This document shows positions 8,163-16,067 of a stretch of 64,000 nucleotides of DNA, piece by piece; position 1 is the first letter of the stretch, and each line of letters begins with the position of its first letter. Made by a program: the position numbers and the translations under genes. Source of the DNA: Streptomyces seoulensis (GTDB lineage: Bacteria; Actinomycetota; Actinomycetes; Streptomycetales; Streptomycetaceae). The notes under the pieces are model-generated. The model saw only the letters and a program-made list of their open reading frames with translations, did no database searches and had not been told where the DNA came from. Where the stretch lies: positions 5,114,853 to 5,178,852 of the forward strand of contig CP054936.1 in NCBI GenBank assembly GCA_013364255.1, given 5' to 3'.

Positions 8163-8190
8163 CTGGGGCCGCCTGTAGCCAAAATGCGTC

Positions 8191-8212
8191 GGCGACCGAA
8201 CAATCGGTAGGT
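8191..8212. promoter_or_regulatory. Third TetR/PaaR-type operator, upstream of bkd operon 1
   Basis: The core ACCGAACAATCGGT (8195-8208) keeps both palindrome arms and differs from the two paa operators at one centre base. It sits 58 bp upstream of the E1alpha start, in the spacer with the Lrp-type gene. If bound by the TetR protein it would couple this 2-oxoacid dehydrogenase to phenylacetyl-CoA metabolism. Confidence 0.65.
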
Positions 8213-8269
8213 GAGACGGGTCACAGCCGACCCGCCTCCCGTAGCCACTCCCACGAGGAGGTGCCCGCC

Positions 8270-9409
8270 ATGACGGTCATGGAGCAGCGGGGTGCGTACC
8301 GGCCATCGCCGCCGCCCGCCTGGCAGCCCCGTACCGACCCCGCGCCGCTGCTGCCCGACGCGGAGCCCTACCGCGTCCTGGGGACGGAGGCGGCCGCGAA
8401 GGCCGATCCGGAGCTGCTCGGCCGTCTGTACGAGCAGCTGGTGCTGGGCCGCCGGTACAACACGCAGGCGACCGCCCTCACCAAGCAGGGCCGGCTCGCC
8501 GTCTACCCCTCCAGCACCGGTCAGGAGGCCTGCGAGGTCGCCGCCGCGCTCGCCCTCCAGGACCGCGACTGGCTCTTCCCCAGCTACCGCGACACGCTGG
8601 CCGCCGTGGCCCGCGGCGTGGACCCCGTCCACGCCCTCACCCTGCTGCGCGGCGACTGGCACACCGGCTACGACCCCGCCGAGCACCGGGTCGCCCCGCT
8701 GTCCACCCCGCTCGCCACCCAGCTGCCGCACGCCGTCGGGCTCGCGCACGCCGCCCGCCTCAAGGGCGACGACGTGGTCGCGCTGGCCATGGTCGGCGAC
8801 GGCGGCACCAGCGAGGGCGACTTCCACGAGGCGCTCAACTTCGCCGCCGTCTGGCAGGCCCCGGTCGTCTTCCTCGTACAGAACAACGGCTTCGCGATCT
8901 CCGTCCCGCTCGCCAAGCAGACCGCCGCGCCCTCCCTGGCCCACAAGGCCGTCGGATACGGAATGCCGGGCCGCCTGGTCGACGGCAACGACGCCGCCGC
9001 CGTCCACGAGGTGCTCACCGACGCCGTACGGCACGCGCGCGCGGGAGGCGGCCCGACCCTGGTCGAGGCCGTGACGTACCGCATCGACGCCCACACCAAC
9101 GCCGACGACGCCACCCGCTACCGAGGCGACGCCGAGGTGGAGGCCTGGCGCGCCCACGATCCGGTGCTGCTGCTGGAACGGGAGCTGACCGGGCGCGGCC
9201 TGCTCGACGAGGACGGCGTCGCGGCCGTCCGCCAGAGCGCCGAGACCATGGCCGCGCGGCTGCGCGAGCGCATGAACCAAGATCCGGCGCTCGACCCCAT
9301 GGACCTCTTCGCCCACGTCTACGCCGAGCCCACCGCCCAGCTGAGCGAGCAGCGGGAGCTGCTGGCCGCCGAGCTGGCGGCCGAGGCCGAGGAGGGCACG
9401 GCCCGATGA
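8270..9409 (+). CDS. bkdA: Branched-chain 2-oxoacid dehydrogenase E1 alpha, operon 1
   Basis: The 379-residue thiamine diphosphate enzyme subunit decarboxylates 2-oxo acids and reductively acylates E2. The ThDP/metal motif GDGGTSEGDFHEA ends in QNN at about residues 175-205, and a second marker is RIDAHTNADDATRYRG. GAGGAGG precedes the ATG. Four-base overlap with the E1beta gene makes an A-B-C operon. No E3 (lipoamide dehydrogenase) follows, so a shared E3 must come from elsewhere. Likely products are branched acyl-CoA starters for fatty acids and catabolic intermediates. A PaaR-like operator upstream raises phenylpyruvate as a possible substrate, which is inference. Confidence 0.88.
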   Translation: MTVMEQRGAYRPSPPPAWQPRTDPAPLLPDAEPYRVLGTEAAAKADPELLGRLYEQLVLGRRYNTQATALTKQGRLAVYPSSTGQEACEVAAALALQDRDWLFPSYRDTLAAVARGVDPVHALTLLRGDWHTGYDPAEHRVAPLSTPLATQLPHAVGLAHAARLKGDDVVALAMVGDGGTSEGDFHEALNFAAVWQAPVVFLVQNNGFAISVPLAKQTAAPSLAHKAVGYGMPGRLVDGNDAAAVHEVLTDAVRHARAGGGPTLVEAVTYRIDAHTNADDATRYRGDAEVEAWRAHDPVLLLERELTGRGLLDEDGVAAVRQSAETMAARLRERMNQDPALDPMDLFAHVYAEPTAQLSEQRELLAAELAAEAEEGTAR

Positions 9410-10410
9410 CCACCGTCGCGCTCAAGCCGGCCACCATGGCCCAGGCCCTCACGCGCGCCCTGCGCGACGCGCTGGCCGACGACCCGGCCGTGCACGTCAT
9501 GGGCGAGGACGTCGGCACCCTGGGCGGCGTCTTCCGGGTCACCGACGGCCTCGCCCAGGAGTTCGGCGAGGACCGCTGCACCGACACGCCGCTGGCCGAG
9601 GCCGGCATCCTCGGCACCGCCGTCGGCATGGCGATGTACGGACTGCGCCCGGTCGTCGAGATGCAGTTCGACGCCTTCGCCTACCCGGCGTTCGAGCAGC
9701 TCGCCAGCCATGTGGCCAAGATGCGCAACCGCACGCGCGGGAAGACGCCGCTGCCGATCACCGTCCGCATCCCCTACGGCGGCGGCATCGGCGGCGTCGA
9801 GCACCACAGCGACTCCTCCGAGGCGTACTACATGGCGACTCCGGGGCTCCATGTCGTCACGCCCGCCACCGTCGCCGACGCCTACGGGCTGCTGCGCGCC
9901 GCCATCGCCTCCGACGACCCGGTCGTCTTCCTCGAACCCAAACGGCTGTACTGGTCGAAGGACTCCTGGAACCCCGAAGAGCCGACGGCCGTGGAGCCGA
10001 TCGGCCGCGCGGTGGTGCGGCGCGCCGGCCGCAGCGCCACGCTGATCACCTACGGCCCGTCGGTGCCCGTCTGCCTGGAGGCCGCCGAGGCGGCCCGGGC
10101 CGAGGGCTGGGACCTGGAGGTCGTGGACCTGCGCTCGCTGGTGCCGTTCGACGACGAGACGGTGTGCGCGTCGGTACGGCGCACCGGGCGCGCCGTCGTC
10201 GTGCACGAGTCGGGCGGGTTCGGCGGGCCCGGCGGGGAGATCGCGGCACGGGTCACCGAGCGCTGCTTCCACCACCTGGAGGCGCCGGTGCTGCGGGTGG
10301 CCGGGTTCGACATCCCCTACCCGCCGCCGATGCTGGAGCGGCACCACCTGCCCGGCGTCGACCGCATCCTGGACGCCGTGGCGCGTCTGCAGTGGGAGGC
10401 CGAGGGCTGA
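9406..10410 (+). CDS. bkdB: Branched-chain 2-oxoacid dehydrogenase E1 beta, operon 1
   Basis: The 334-residue protein has the transketolase pyrimidine-binding domain (VMGEDVGTLGGVFRVTDG, then DTPLAEAGILGTAVGMAMYG, and PYGGGIGGVEHHSDSSEA) and a C-terminal transketolase domain ending IPYPPPMLERHHLPGVDRI. It forms the E1 heterotetramer with the upstream alpha subunit. Both junctions overlap: ATGA with bkdA and TGATG with bkdC. It is clearly homologous to the operon 2 copy at 26116 but less Lys/Glu-rich at its start. Confidence 0.9.
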   Translation: MTTVALKPATMAQALTRALRDALADDPAVHVMGEDVGTLGGVFRVTDGLAQEFGEDRCTDTPLAEAGILGTAVGMAMYGLRPVVEMQFDAFAYPAFEQLASHVAKMRNRTRGKTPLPITVRIPYGGGIGGVEHHSDSSEAYYMATPGLHVVTPATVADAYGLLRAAIASDDPVVFLEPKRLYWSKDSWNPEEPTAVEPIGRAVVRRAGRSATLITYGPSVPVCLEAAEAARAEGWDLEVVDLRSLVPFDDETVCASVRRTGRAVVVHESGGFGGPGGEIAARVTERCFHHLEAPVLRVAGFDIPYPPPMLERHHLPGVDRILDAVARLQWEAEG

Positions 10411-11864
10411 TGGCACAGGTGCTGGAGTTCAAGCTGCCCGACCTCGGGGAGGGGCTCACCGAGGCGGAGATCGTCCGCTGGCTGGTCGAGGTGGGCGACG
10501 TCGTCGCGATCGACCAGCCGGTCGTCGAGGTCGAGACGGCCAAGGCGATGGTCGAGGTGCCCTGTCCCTACGGCGGCGTCGTCACGGCCCGCTTCGGCGA
10601 GGAGGGGACCGAACTGCCCGTGGGCGCGCCGCTGCTGACGGTCGCGGTCGGCGAATCGTCCGGACCGCCTGCCGAGGGCGGCGACGAGGGCTCCGGCTCC
10701 GGGAACGTCCTGGTCGGCTATGGCACGGGGGCGCCTCCGGCGCGGCGGCGCAGGGTGCGGCCGACGAACGGGGCCGGCGCGTCTGCCCTACCTTCCGTAC
10801 CCTCCGGTGCGTCCGGTGCGTCCGGTGCGTCCGGTGCGTCCGGTGCGTCCGGTGCGCTGCGGGGTGCGGGGGCGGTGGACGGTGCGAGGGTCCTGGACGG
10901 TGTGGCGCTCGCGGACGGCGGGGCGGTCTCCGGCGGGACGGCGCGCGCCGGTGCCGTACCGGATGCGGGGAGTGGGCCGGCGGTGGCCGGCGGTCCCGTT
11001 CCCGTCATCTCCCCGCTGGTGCGGCGGCTCGCCCGGGAGAACGGCGTGGACCTGCGGCGGTTGCCGGGCTCCGGGCCCGAGGGACTGATCCTGCGCGCGG
11101 ACGTGGAGAGCGCGATCGAGCGCGGTGCGCGGCGCACCGAGGCGGCGCCGGCCCCGTCGTCCGCTGCCGTGGCCGACGGCGTCCGCATTCCGCTCAAGGG
11201 CGTGCGGGGAGCCGTCGCGGACAAGCTGTCCCGCAGCCGCCGCGAGATCCCCGACGCGACCTGCTGGGTGGACGCCGACGCGACGGAGCTGATGCGCGCC
11301 CGTAGGGCCATGAACGCGGCCGGCGGCCCGAAGATCTCCCTGCTCGCGCTGCTCGCCCGGATCTGCATGGCGGCGCTCGCCCGCTACCCCGAGCTGAACT
11401 CCACGGTGGACATGGCGGCCAGGGAGGTCGTCCGGCTCGACCAGGTCCACCTGGGGTTCGCCGCGCAGACCGAGCGCGGGCTCGTCGTCCCGGTGGTGCG
11501 GGACGCGCACGCGCGGGACGCCGAATCGCTGACCGCCGAGTTCGCGCGGCTGACCGAGGCGGCCCGGACCGGTGCGCTCACACCGGGGGAACTGACCGGT
11601 GGGACCTTCACGTTGAACAACTACGGGGTGTTCGGCGTCGACGGCTCGACGCCGATCATCAACCATCCCGAGGCCGCGATGCTCGGCGTCGGCCGCATCG
11701 TCCCCAAGCCGTGGGTGCACGAGGGCGAGCTGGCGGTGCGGCAGGTCGTCCAGCTCTCGCTGACCTTCGACCACCGGGTGTGCGACGGCGGCGCGGCGGG
11801 CGGCTTCCTGCGGTACGTGGCCGACTGCGTCGAGCGGCCGGCGGTGCTGCTGCGCACCTTGTGA
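10410..11864 (+). CDS. bkdC: Dihydrolipoamide acyltransferase E2, operon 1
   Basis: The 484-residue E2 core protein has a lipoyl domain (lipoylated Lys45 in VETAKAMVEV), a low-complexity linker, a peripheral-subunit-binding domain (ISPLVRRLARENGVDLRRLP) at about residues 200-236, and a catalytic domain ending in LTFDHRVCDGG with the active-site His. The linker contains six exact 9-bp repeats (10803-10856) encoding repeated Ser-Gly-Ala, which would lengthen the swinging arm. The start overlaps the E1beta stop by one base. Confidence 0.9.
   Translation: MAQVLEFKLPDLGEGLTEAEIVRWLVEVGDVVAIDQPVVEVETAKAMVEVPCPYGGVVTARFGEEGTELPVGAPLLTVAVGESSGPPAEGGDEGSGSGNVLVGYGTGAPPARRRRVRPTNGAGASALPSVPSGASGASGASGASGASGALRGAGAVDGARVLDGVALADGGAVSGGTARAGAVPDAGSGPAVAGGPVPVISPLVRRLARENGVDLRRLPGSGPEGLILRADVESAIERGARRTEAAPAPSSAAVADGVRIPLKGVRGAVADKLSRSRREIPDATCWVDADATELMRARRAMNAAGGPKISLLALLARICMAALARYPELNSTVDMAAREVVRLDQVHLGFAAQTERGLVVPVVRDAHARDAESLTAEFARLTEAARTGALTPGELTGGTFTLNNYGVFGVDGSTPIINHPEAAMLGVGRIVPKPWVHEGELAVRQVVQLSLTFDHRVCDGGAAGGFLRYVADCVERPAVLLRTL
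10803..10856 (+). repeat. Six tandem 9-bp repeats in the E2 linker
   Basis: The unit TCCGGTGCG is repeated six times without change and codes for (Ser-Gly-Ala)6 in the flexible linker between the lipoyl and subunit-binding domains. The perfect DNA identity points to recent slippage. Copy number may vary between strains without disturbing folded domains. Confidence 0.9.
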
Positions 11865-11919
11865 GCACGCGGTCGTGCCCGCGTGCTCCCCGCGCGCGGG
11901 CGGGTCGCATACTCGTGGG

Positions 11920-13479
11920 GTGACCGCCTACGCGTCTCCCGGCCCCACCGGAACCTCGGGCCCGCCCGAGAACCTCGGCGCGCGTCGGGCCTGCGGCGCG
12001 CAACCGGCCCCTGGGACGCGCCAAGCCTTCGGCGCGTGTCGGGACGTCGAGGCGCACCGAGCCTTCGGCGGGCGTCGGGACGTCGAGGCACCTCAGGATG
12101 CCGGTGTGTACCAGGCCGTCGGGGGGTCCGTCGGTTCTGCCGTGCGGGATGTTCCGGGTCCGTCCGGCGCCGCGAGGGGCGGGCGGCCGCCGGCCTACGA
12201 CGCCGTCGTGCTCGCCGGTGGCGCGGCCCGGCGGCTGGGCGGCGCGGACAAGCCCGGCGTACGGGTGGGCGGCCGGGCCCTGCTCGACCGCGTGCTCAGT
12301 GCCTGTGCCGACGCGCGCGCCACCGTCGTGGTGGCCGACCCGAGGCCCACCGCGCGGCCCGTGCGCTGGGCACGCGAGGAACCGCCCGGCGGCGGTCCGC
12401 TCGCCGCCCTGGACGCGGGACTGCGCCACACCACGGCGGACCACGTCGTCGTCCTCTCCGCCGATCTGCCGTTCCTCGGACCGGACACCGTCGGAGGGCT
12501 GCTGGCCGCGTTGGGCGCGAGCGACGCCGACGGCGTGCTGCTCACCGACGGCGAGGGCCGCGACCAGCCGCTCGTGGCGGCCTACCGCGCGGCGGCCCTG
12601 CACCGTGCCCTGGCCGCACTCGCCGGCCCGACGCCCACGGACGCCTCCGGCGACTCGGTGCCGCCCGCCGCCTCGGTCGCGCCCGACGGCCCCGTCGCCT
12701 CCACCGCGTCCGCCACCTCCGGCGGCCCTCCCGTGCCCGGCGGTCCTGCCGTCCCCGGCGAACCCACCCCGCCCACCGTCTCCGACGCCTCCATCCCGCC
12801 TGCCGCGCTCGGCGACCGCGCCGCCTCCGCCGCGCCCGGTACGCCCACCCCGCCCGCCACCCCCGGCGGCCCTTCCGCGTCCGGCGATCCAGTCCCGCCC
12901 GGTACGCCCGCGGACGGCGCGCCCGCCCCGAGCCGTGCGAGCCGCAGGGGGCTCGCCGGGCTTCCGTTGCGGCGGTTGGTCGCCGCGCTCGACCTGGTGC
13001 GCGTCGTCGACCGCCGCACCGCGTCGTTCGACTGCGACACCTGGGACGACATCGCCACCGCCAGGGCACGCATCAGGGAGCATGGGCACGTGCTGGATGA
13101 ATGGATTTCCGCAGTCAAGGACGAGCTGGGCATCGACCTGGACGTCGACACCGGCGTACTGCTCGACCTGGCCCGCGACGCCGCCCACGGCGTGGCCCGG
13201 CCCGCGGCCCCGCTGACCACGTTCCTCGTCGGCTACGCGGCGGCCCGCGCCGAGGGCGGCCCCGAAGCGGTCGCCGAGGCCGCCCGCAAGGCCGCCGCGC
13301 TCGCCCTGCGCTGGGCGGACGAGGACACCTCCGGCCAGGGCACCCCCGGCCAGGGCACCCCCGGCCAGGGCACCCCCGGCCAGGACACCCCCGGCCAGGA
13401 CACCCCCGGCCAGGGCACCGCGGGCGAGCCCGACGTGGCCCCCGACGCCACGCCCGACACCCGGCCGGACGCGGGATGA
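11920..13479 (+). CDS. MobA-like nucleotidyltransferase fused to DUF6457
   Basis: The 519-residue protein has a MobA-like domain from about residue 90 (VLAGGAARRLGGADKPGV, LSADLPFLGPDTVGGLL, DQPLVAAYR), likely transferring GMP to molybdopterin. A C-terminal DUF6457 helical domain follows (LDEWISAVKDELGIDLDVD, LTTFLVGYAAARAEGG). Two features are odd. Residues about 235-339 form a Pro/Ala/Ser insert inside the catalytic domain, and the C-terminal tail is GQGTP repeats from a 15-bp tandem unit. The GTG start is a best guess because the first 85 residues are variable and partly duplicated. Its stop overlaps moeA by 4 bases, supporting a molybdenum-cofactor role. Confidence 0.75.
   Translation: MTAYASPGPTGTSGPPENLGARRACGAQPAPGTRQAFGACRDVEAHRAFGGRRDVEAPQDAGVYQAVGGSVGSAVRDVPGPSGAARGGRPPAYDAVVLAGGAARRLGGADKPGVRVGGRALLDRVLSACADARATVVVADPRPTARPVRWAREEPPGGGPLAALDAGLRHTTADHVVVLSADLPFLGPDTVGGLLAALGASDADGVLLTDGEGRDQPLVAAYRAAALHRALAALAGPTPTDASGDSVPPAASVAPDGPVASTASATSGGPPVPGGPAVPGEPTPPTVSDASIPPAALGDRAASAAPGTPTPPATPGGPSASGDPVPPGTPADGAPAPSRASRRGLAGLPLRRLVAALDLVRVVDRRTASFDCDTWDDIATARARIREHGHVLDEWISAVKDELGIDLDVDTGVLLDLARDAAHGVARPAAPLTTFLVGYAAARAEGGPEAVAEAARKAAALALRWADEDTSGQGTPGQGTPGQGTPGQDTPGQDTPGQGTAGEPDVAPDATPDTRPDAG
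12025..12096 (+). repeat. 36-bp tandem duplication in the MobA-like leader
   Basis: The units 12025-12060 and 12061-12096 are similar, giving the repeated protein pattern AFG-x-RDVEA. They lie in the variable N-terminal extension, ahead of the conserved nucleotidyltransferase domain. Confidence 0.7.
13333..13422 (+). repeat. Six 15-bp tandem repeats in the DUF6457 tail
   Basis: The consensus unit GGCCAGGGCACCCCC codes for Gly-Gln-Gly-Thr-Pro. Copies four and five carry GAC in place of GGC, and the sixth ends in GCG. They are in frame and lie after the last folded segment, so they are probably disordered. Confidence 0.9.
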
Positions 13480-14936
13480 CCGCCCGCGGCGTCAGCACGG
13501 GCGGGGAGACCGAGGACCTCGACGTCGAGGAGGCCCTCGCCCTGGTGAAGGCCGACCACGGCCACCGCCCCGACGACGACCCCCACCGCCCCCAGACCCA
13601 CGGCCCCTTCCCCGGCGACGCCACCGGCCGCGGCCCCGCCGAAGGACACCACGGCGGTCACGGACCCGGTCACGGACCGTCCGGCGCCGGCCCGGCGCAC
13701 TCCGAGGACGCCCACCACCGGGCCACCCCCTGGCCCCAGGCCCGCGAGACCGCCGAACGCGCCGCCCGCGCCGTCCCCGCCCCCGGTGCCGGCACCCGCC
13801 GCGCACCCGTCTCCCTCCCCCTGGACGCCGCCCTCGGTCTGGTCCTGGCCGAACCCCTCGCCGCCCTCACCGACCTGCCCTCCTTCGACGCGTCGGCGAT
13901 GGACGGCTGGGCGGTCGCCGGACCCGGACCCTGGGACGTACGCGACGAAGGGGCGCTGGCCGGACGCGCGCGGCCCGAGCCGCTGACCGACGGCGAGGCG
14001 GTACGGATCGCCACCGGCGCGCGCATCCCGCAGGACACCACCGCCGTACTGCGCAGCGAGCACGGCCGCATCGACGACAAGGGCCGGCTGCACCCGGCCC
14101 GCGAGGTCGGCCACGGCCAGGACATCCGCCCGCGCGGCCAGGAGTGCCGGGGCGGCGAGCACCTGCTGCCGGCCGGCGCCCTGGTCACCCCGGCGGTGCT
14201 GGGACTCGCCGCGGCCGCCGGATACGACACCCTCACCGTGGTCCCCCGGCCCCGGGTGGACGTCCTGGTGCTCGGCGACGAGCTGCTCGCCGAGGGCCTC
14301 CCGCAGGACGGCCGGATCCGGGACGCGCTCGGCCCGATGCTGCCGCCCTGGCTGCGGGCGCTGGGCGCCGAGGTCACCACGGTGCGCCGGATCGGCGACG
14401 ACGCCAACGCCCTGCACCGCGCCGTCAGCCGCTCCGAGGCGGACCTGATCGTGACCACCGGCGGTACGGCCGCCGGTCCCGTCGACCACGTGCACCCCAT
14501 GCTGCGCCGGTTCGGCGCCGAGCTGCTGGTGAACGGGGTCAAGGTGCGCCCCGGCCACCCGATGCTGCTGGCCCGCACCCGCAAGGACCAGCACCTCGTC
14601 GGCCTGCCCGGCAACCCCCTCGCGGCGGTCTCGGGCCTGCTCACGCTGGCCGAACCGCTGCTGCGCACGCTGGCCGCGCGGCCGGCTCCGGAGCCGTACA
14701 CGCTGCCGTTGCAGAGCACCGTGCCGGGGCATCCGTACGACACCCGGCTCGTGCCCGTCGTGCTGCGCGGCGACCACGCGGTCCCGCTGCGCTACAACGG
14801 CCCCGCCATGCTGCGCGGTGTCGCGGCCTCCGACGCCCTCGCCGTCGTGCCGCCGGGTGGCGCGCGGGCCGGGCAGGAGGCCGAACTGCTCGATCTGCCC
14901 TGGGCCGCCGCAGGAATCGGAGTGTGTTTCACGTGA
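13476..14936 (+). CDS. moeA: Molybdopterin molybdenumtransferase MoeA with His-rich leader
   Basis: The 486-residue enzyme inserts molybdate into adenylated molybdopterin. Family markers are FDASAMDGWAV (substrate region), GEAVRIATGARIP, VTTGGTAAGPVDHVHP, KVRPGHPMLLA and GLPGNPLAAVSGL. The first 100 residues are an extension rich in His, Asp, Pro and Gly (for example EGHHGGHGPGHGPSG), longer than in typical MoeA and possibly metal-binding. The ATG overlaps the MobA-like stop. The stop lies inside a perfect parS palindrome and overlaps the next GTG. Confidence 0.88.
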   Translation: MTARGVSTGGETEDLDVEEALALVKADHGHRPDDDPHRPQTHGPFPGDATGRGPAEGHHGGHGPGHGPSGAGPAHSEDAHHRATPWPQARETAERAARAVPAPGAGTRRAPVSLPLDAALGLVLAEPLAALTDLPSFDASAMDGWAVAGPGPWDVRDEGALAGRARPEPLTDGEAVRIATGARIPQDTTAVLRSEHGRIDDKGRLHPAREVGHGQDIRPRGQECRGGEHLLPAGALVTPAVLGLAAAAGYDTLTVVPRPRVDVLVLGDELLAEGLPQDGRIRDALGPMLPPWLRALGAEVTTVRRIGDDANALHRAVSRSEADLIVTTGGTAAGPVDHVHPMLRRFGAELLVNGVKVRPGHPMLLARTRKDQHLVGLPGNPLAAVSGLLTLAEPLLRTLAARPAPEPYTLPLQSTVPGHPYDTRLVPVVLRGDHAVPLRYNGPAMLRGVAASDALAVVPPGGARAGQEAELLDLPWAAAGIGVCFT

Positions 14937-14939
14937 AAC
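14926..14939. other. parS: parS chromosome-partition site (perfect)
   Basis: GTTTCACGTGAAAC is a perfect 14-bp palindrome identical to the Streptomyces parS consensus bound by ParB. It overlaps the last codons and stop of moeA and the likely GTG start of the channel gene, so the codons are constrained by the site. In Streptomyces these sites cluster around oriC, which places the window in that part of the chromosome. Confidence 0.92.
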
Positions 14940-16030
14940 TTCCGGGCCAGGACGCGATCGCCCGCCAGGCGGACGAGCACCTCGTGACCCATCGGGTGAA
15001 ACTCCCGAGAAAAATGGTGGAACGCCCGATACGCCAGGTCGGCAAGCGGCTGGCCATGGCGCTGCTGGTCCTGGTCGCGACCGTGCTGATCGTCTACGCC
15101 GACCACGAGGGCTACCACGACAACGCCGACAGCACCGTCGACTTCCTCGACGCGGCCTACTACTCGACGGTGACCCTGTCCACGACGGGATACGGCGACA
15201 TCACCCCCGTCAGCGACAGCGCCCGGCTCACCAACATCCTCGTCATCACGCCGCTGCGCGTGCTGTTCCTGATCATCCTCGTCGGCACCACCCTGGAAGT
15301 CCTCACCGAACGCACCCGTGAGGAATGGCGTCTGAGCCGCTGGAGGTCCACCTTGCGCGATCACACCGTCGTCGTCGGTTTCGGCACGAAGGGGAGGTCG
15401 GCGCTGCAGACCGTCCTTGCGACGGGACTGAGGAAGCAGCAGGTCGTGGTGGTCGACCCCAGTGGCAAGGCGATCGAGGCGGCCACGGCGGAGGGGTACG
15501 CCGGAGTGGTCGGCGACGCGACCCGCAGCGAGGTGCTCAGGCGGGCGGAGGTGCACCGGGCGCGGCAGATCATCATCGCGACCCAGCGGGACGACACGGC
15601 GGTCCTGGTCACGCTCACGGCCCGGCAGCTGAACCGCACGGCGAAGATCGTCGCGGCGGTGCGCGAGGAGGAGAACGCCCCCCTGCTCAAGCAGTCCGGC
15701 GCCGACGCGGTGATTACCAGCGCCAGCGCGGCCGGACGACTGCTGGGGCTGTCCGTGCTCAGCCCGGCGGCCGGCATGGTCATGGAGGATCTGATCCAGC
15801 AGGGCAGCGGCCTGGACCTGATAGAGCGCCCGGTCATAAAGGCCGAGGTGGGCAAGAACCCGCGCGAGACCGGCGACCTGGTGGTCAGCGTCCTGCGCGG
15901 GCACCGCGTCCTCGGCTACGACGACCCGGCCGCCGCCACCCTGGAGCTGACGGACCGTCTCATCACCATCGTCCGCGCCACCCGGGACACGAAGGTCACG
16001 CCGGACACCCGGCCGCTGCCGCGGGACTGA
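14933..16030 (+). CDS. Potassium channel with RCK (TrkA-N) domain
   Basis: The 365-residue membrane protein has two helices (about residues 35-55 and 100-125) around a pore helix and the selectivity filter TTGYGD. A cytoplasmic RCK nucleotide-binding domain follows (HTVVVGFGTKGRSALQTV, GVVGDATRSEVLRRA). The layout matches MthK-like 2TM-RCK channels that conduct K+ as tetramers. GTG 14933 is preferred because GGAG lies 10 bases upstream, while GTG 14924 has none. The start codon lies within parS. Coupling to moeA by a GTGA overlap seems positional rather than functional. Confidence 0.88.
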   Translation: MKLPGQDAIARQADEHLVTHRVKLPRKMVERPIRQVGKRLAMALLVLVATVLIVYADHEGYHDNADSTVDFLDAAYYSTVTLSTTGYGDITPVSDSARLTNILVITPLRVLFLIILVGTTLEVLTERTREEWRLSRWRSTLRDHTVVVGFGTKGRSALQTVLATGLRKQQVVVVDPSGKAIEAATAEGYAGVVGDATRSEVLRRAEVHRARQIIIATQRDDTAVLVTLTARQLNRTAKIVAAVREEENAPLLKQSGADAVITSASAAGRLLGLSVLSPAAGMVMEDLIQQGSGLDLIERPVIKAEVGKNPRETGDLVVSVLRGHRVLGYDDPAAATLELTDRLITIVRATRDTKVTPDTRPLPRD

Positions 16031-16067
16031 CCCCGTATCGAGGGGGCGCAGGAGTAGCGTCGGCCCC

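Noticed and set aside
13333..13422. Regular repeats considered as a CRISPR array
   Set aside because: The units are contiguous 15-mers without spacers and lie in frame inside a gene.
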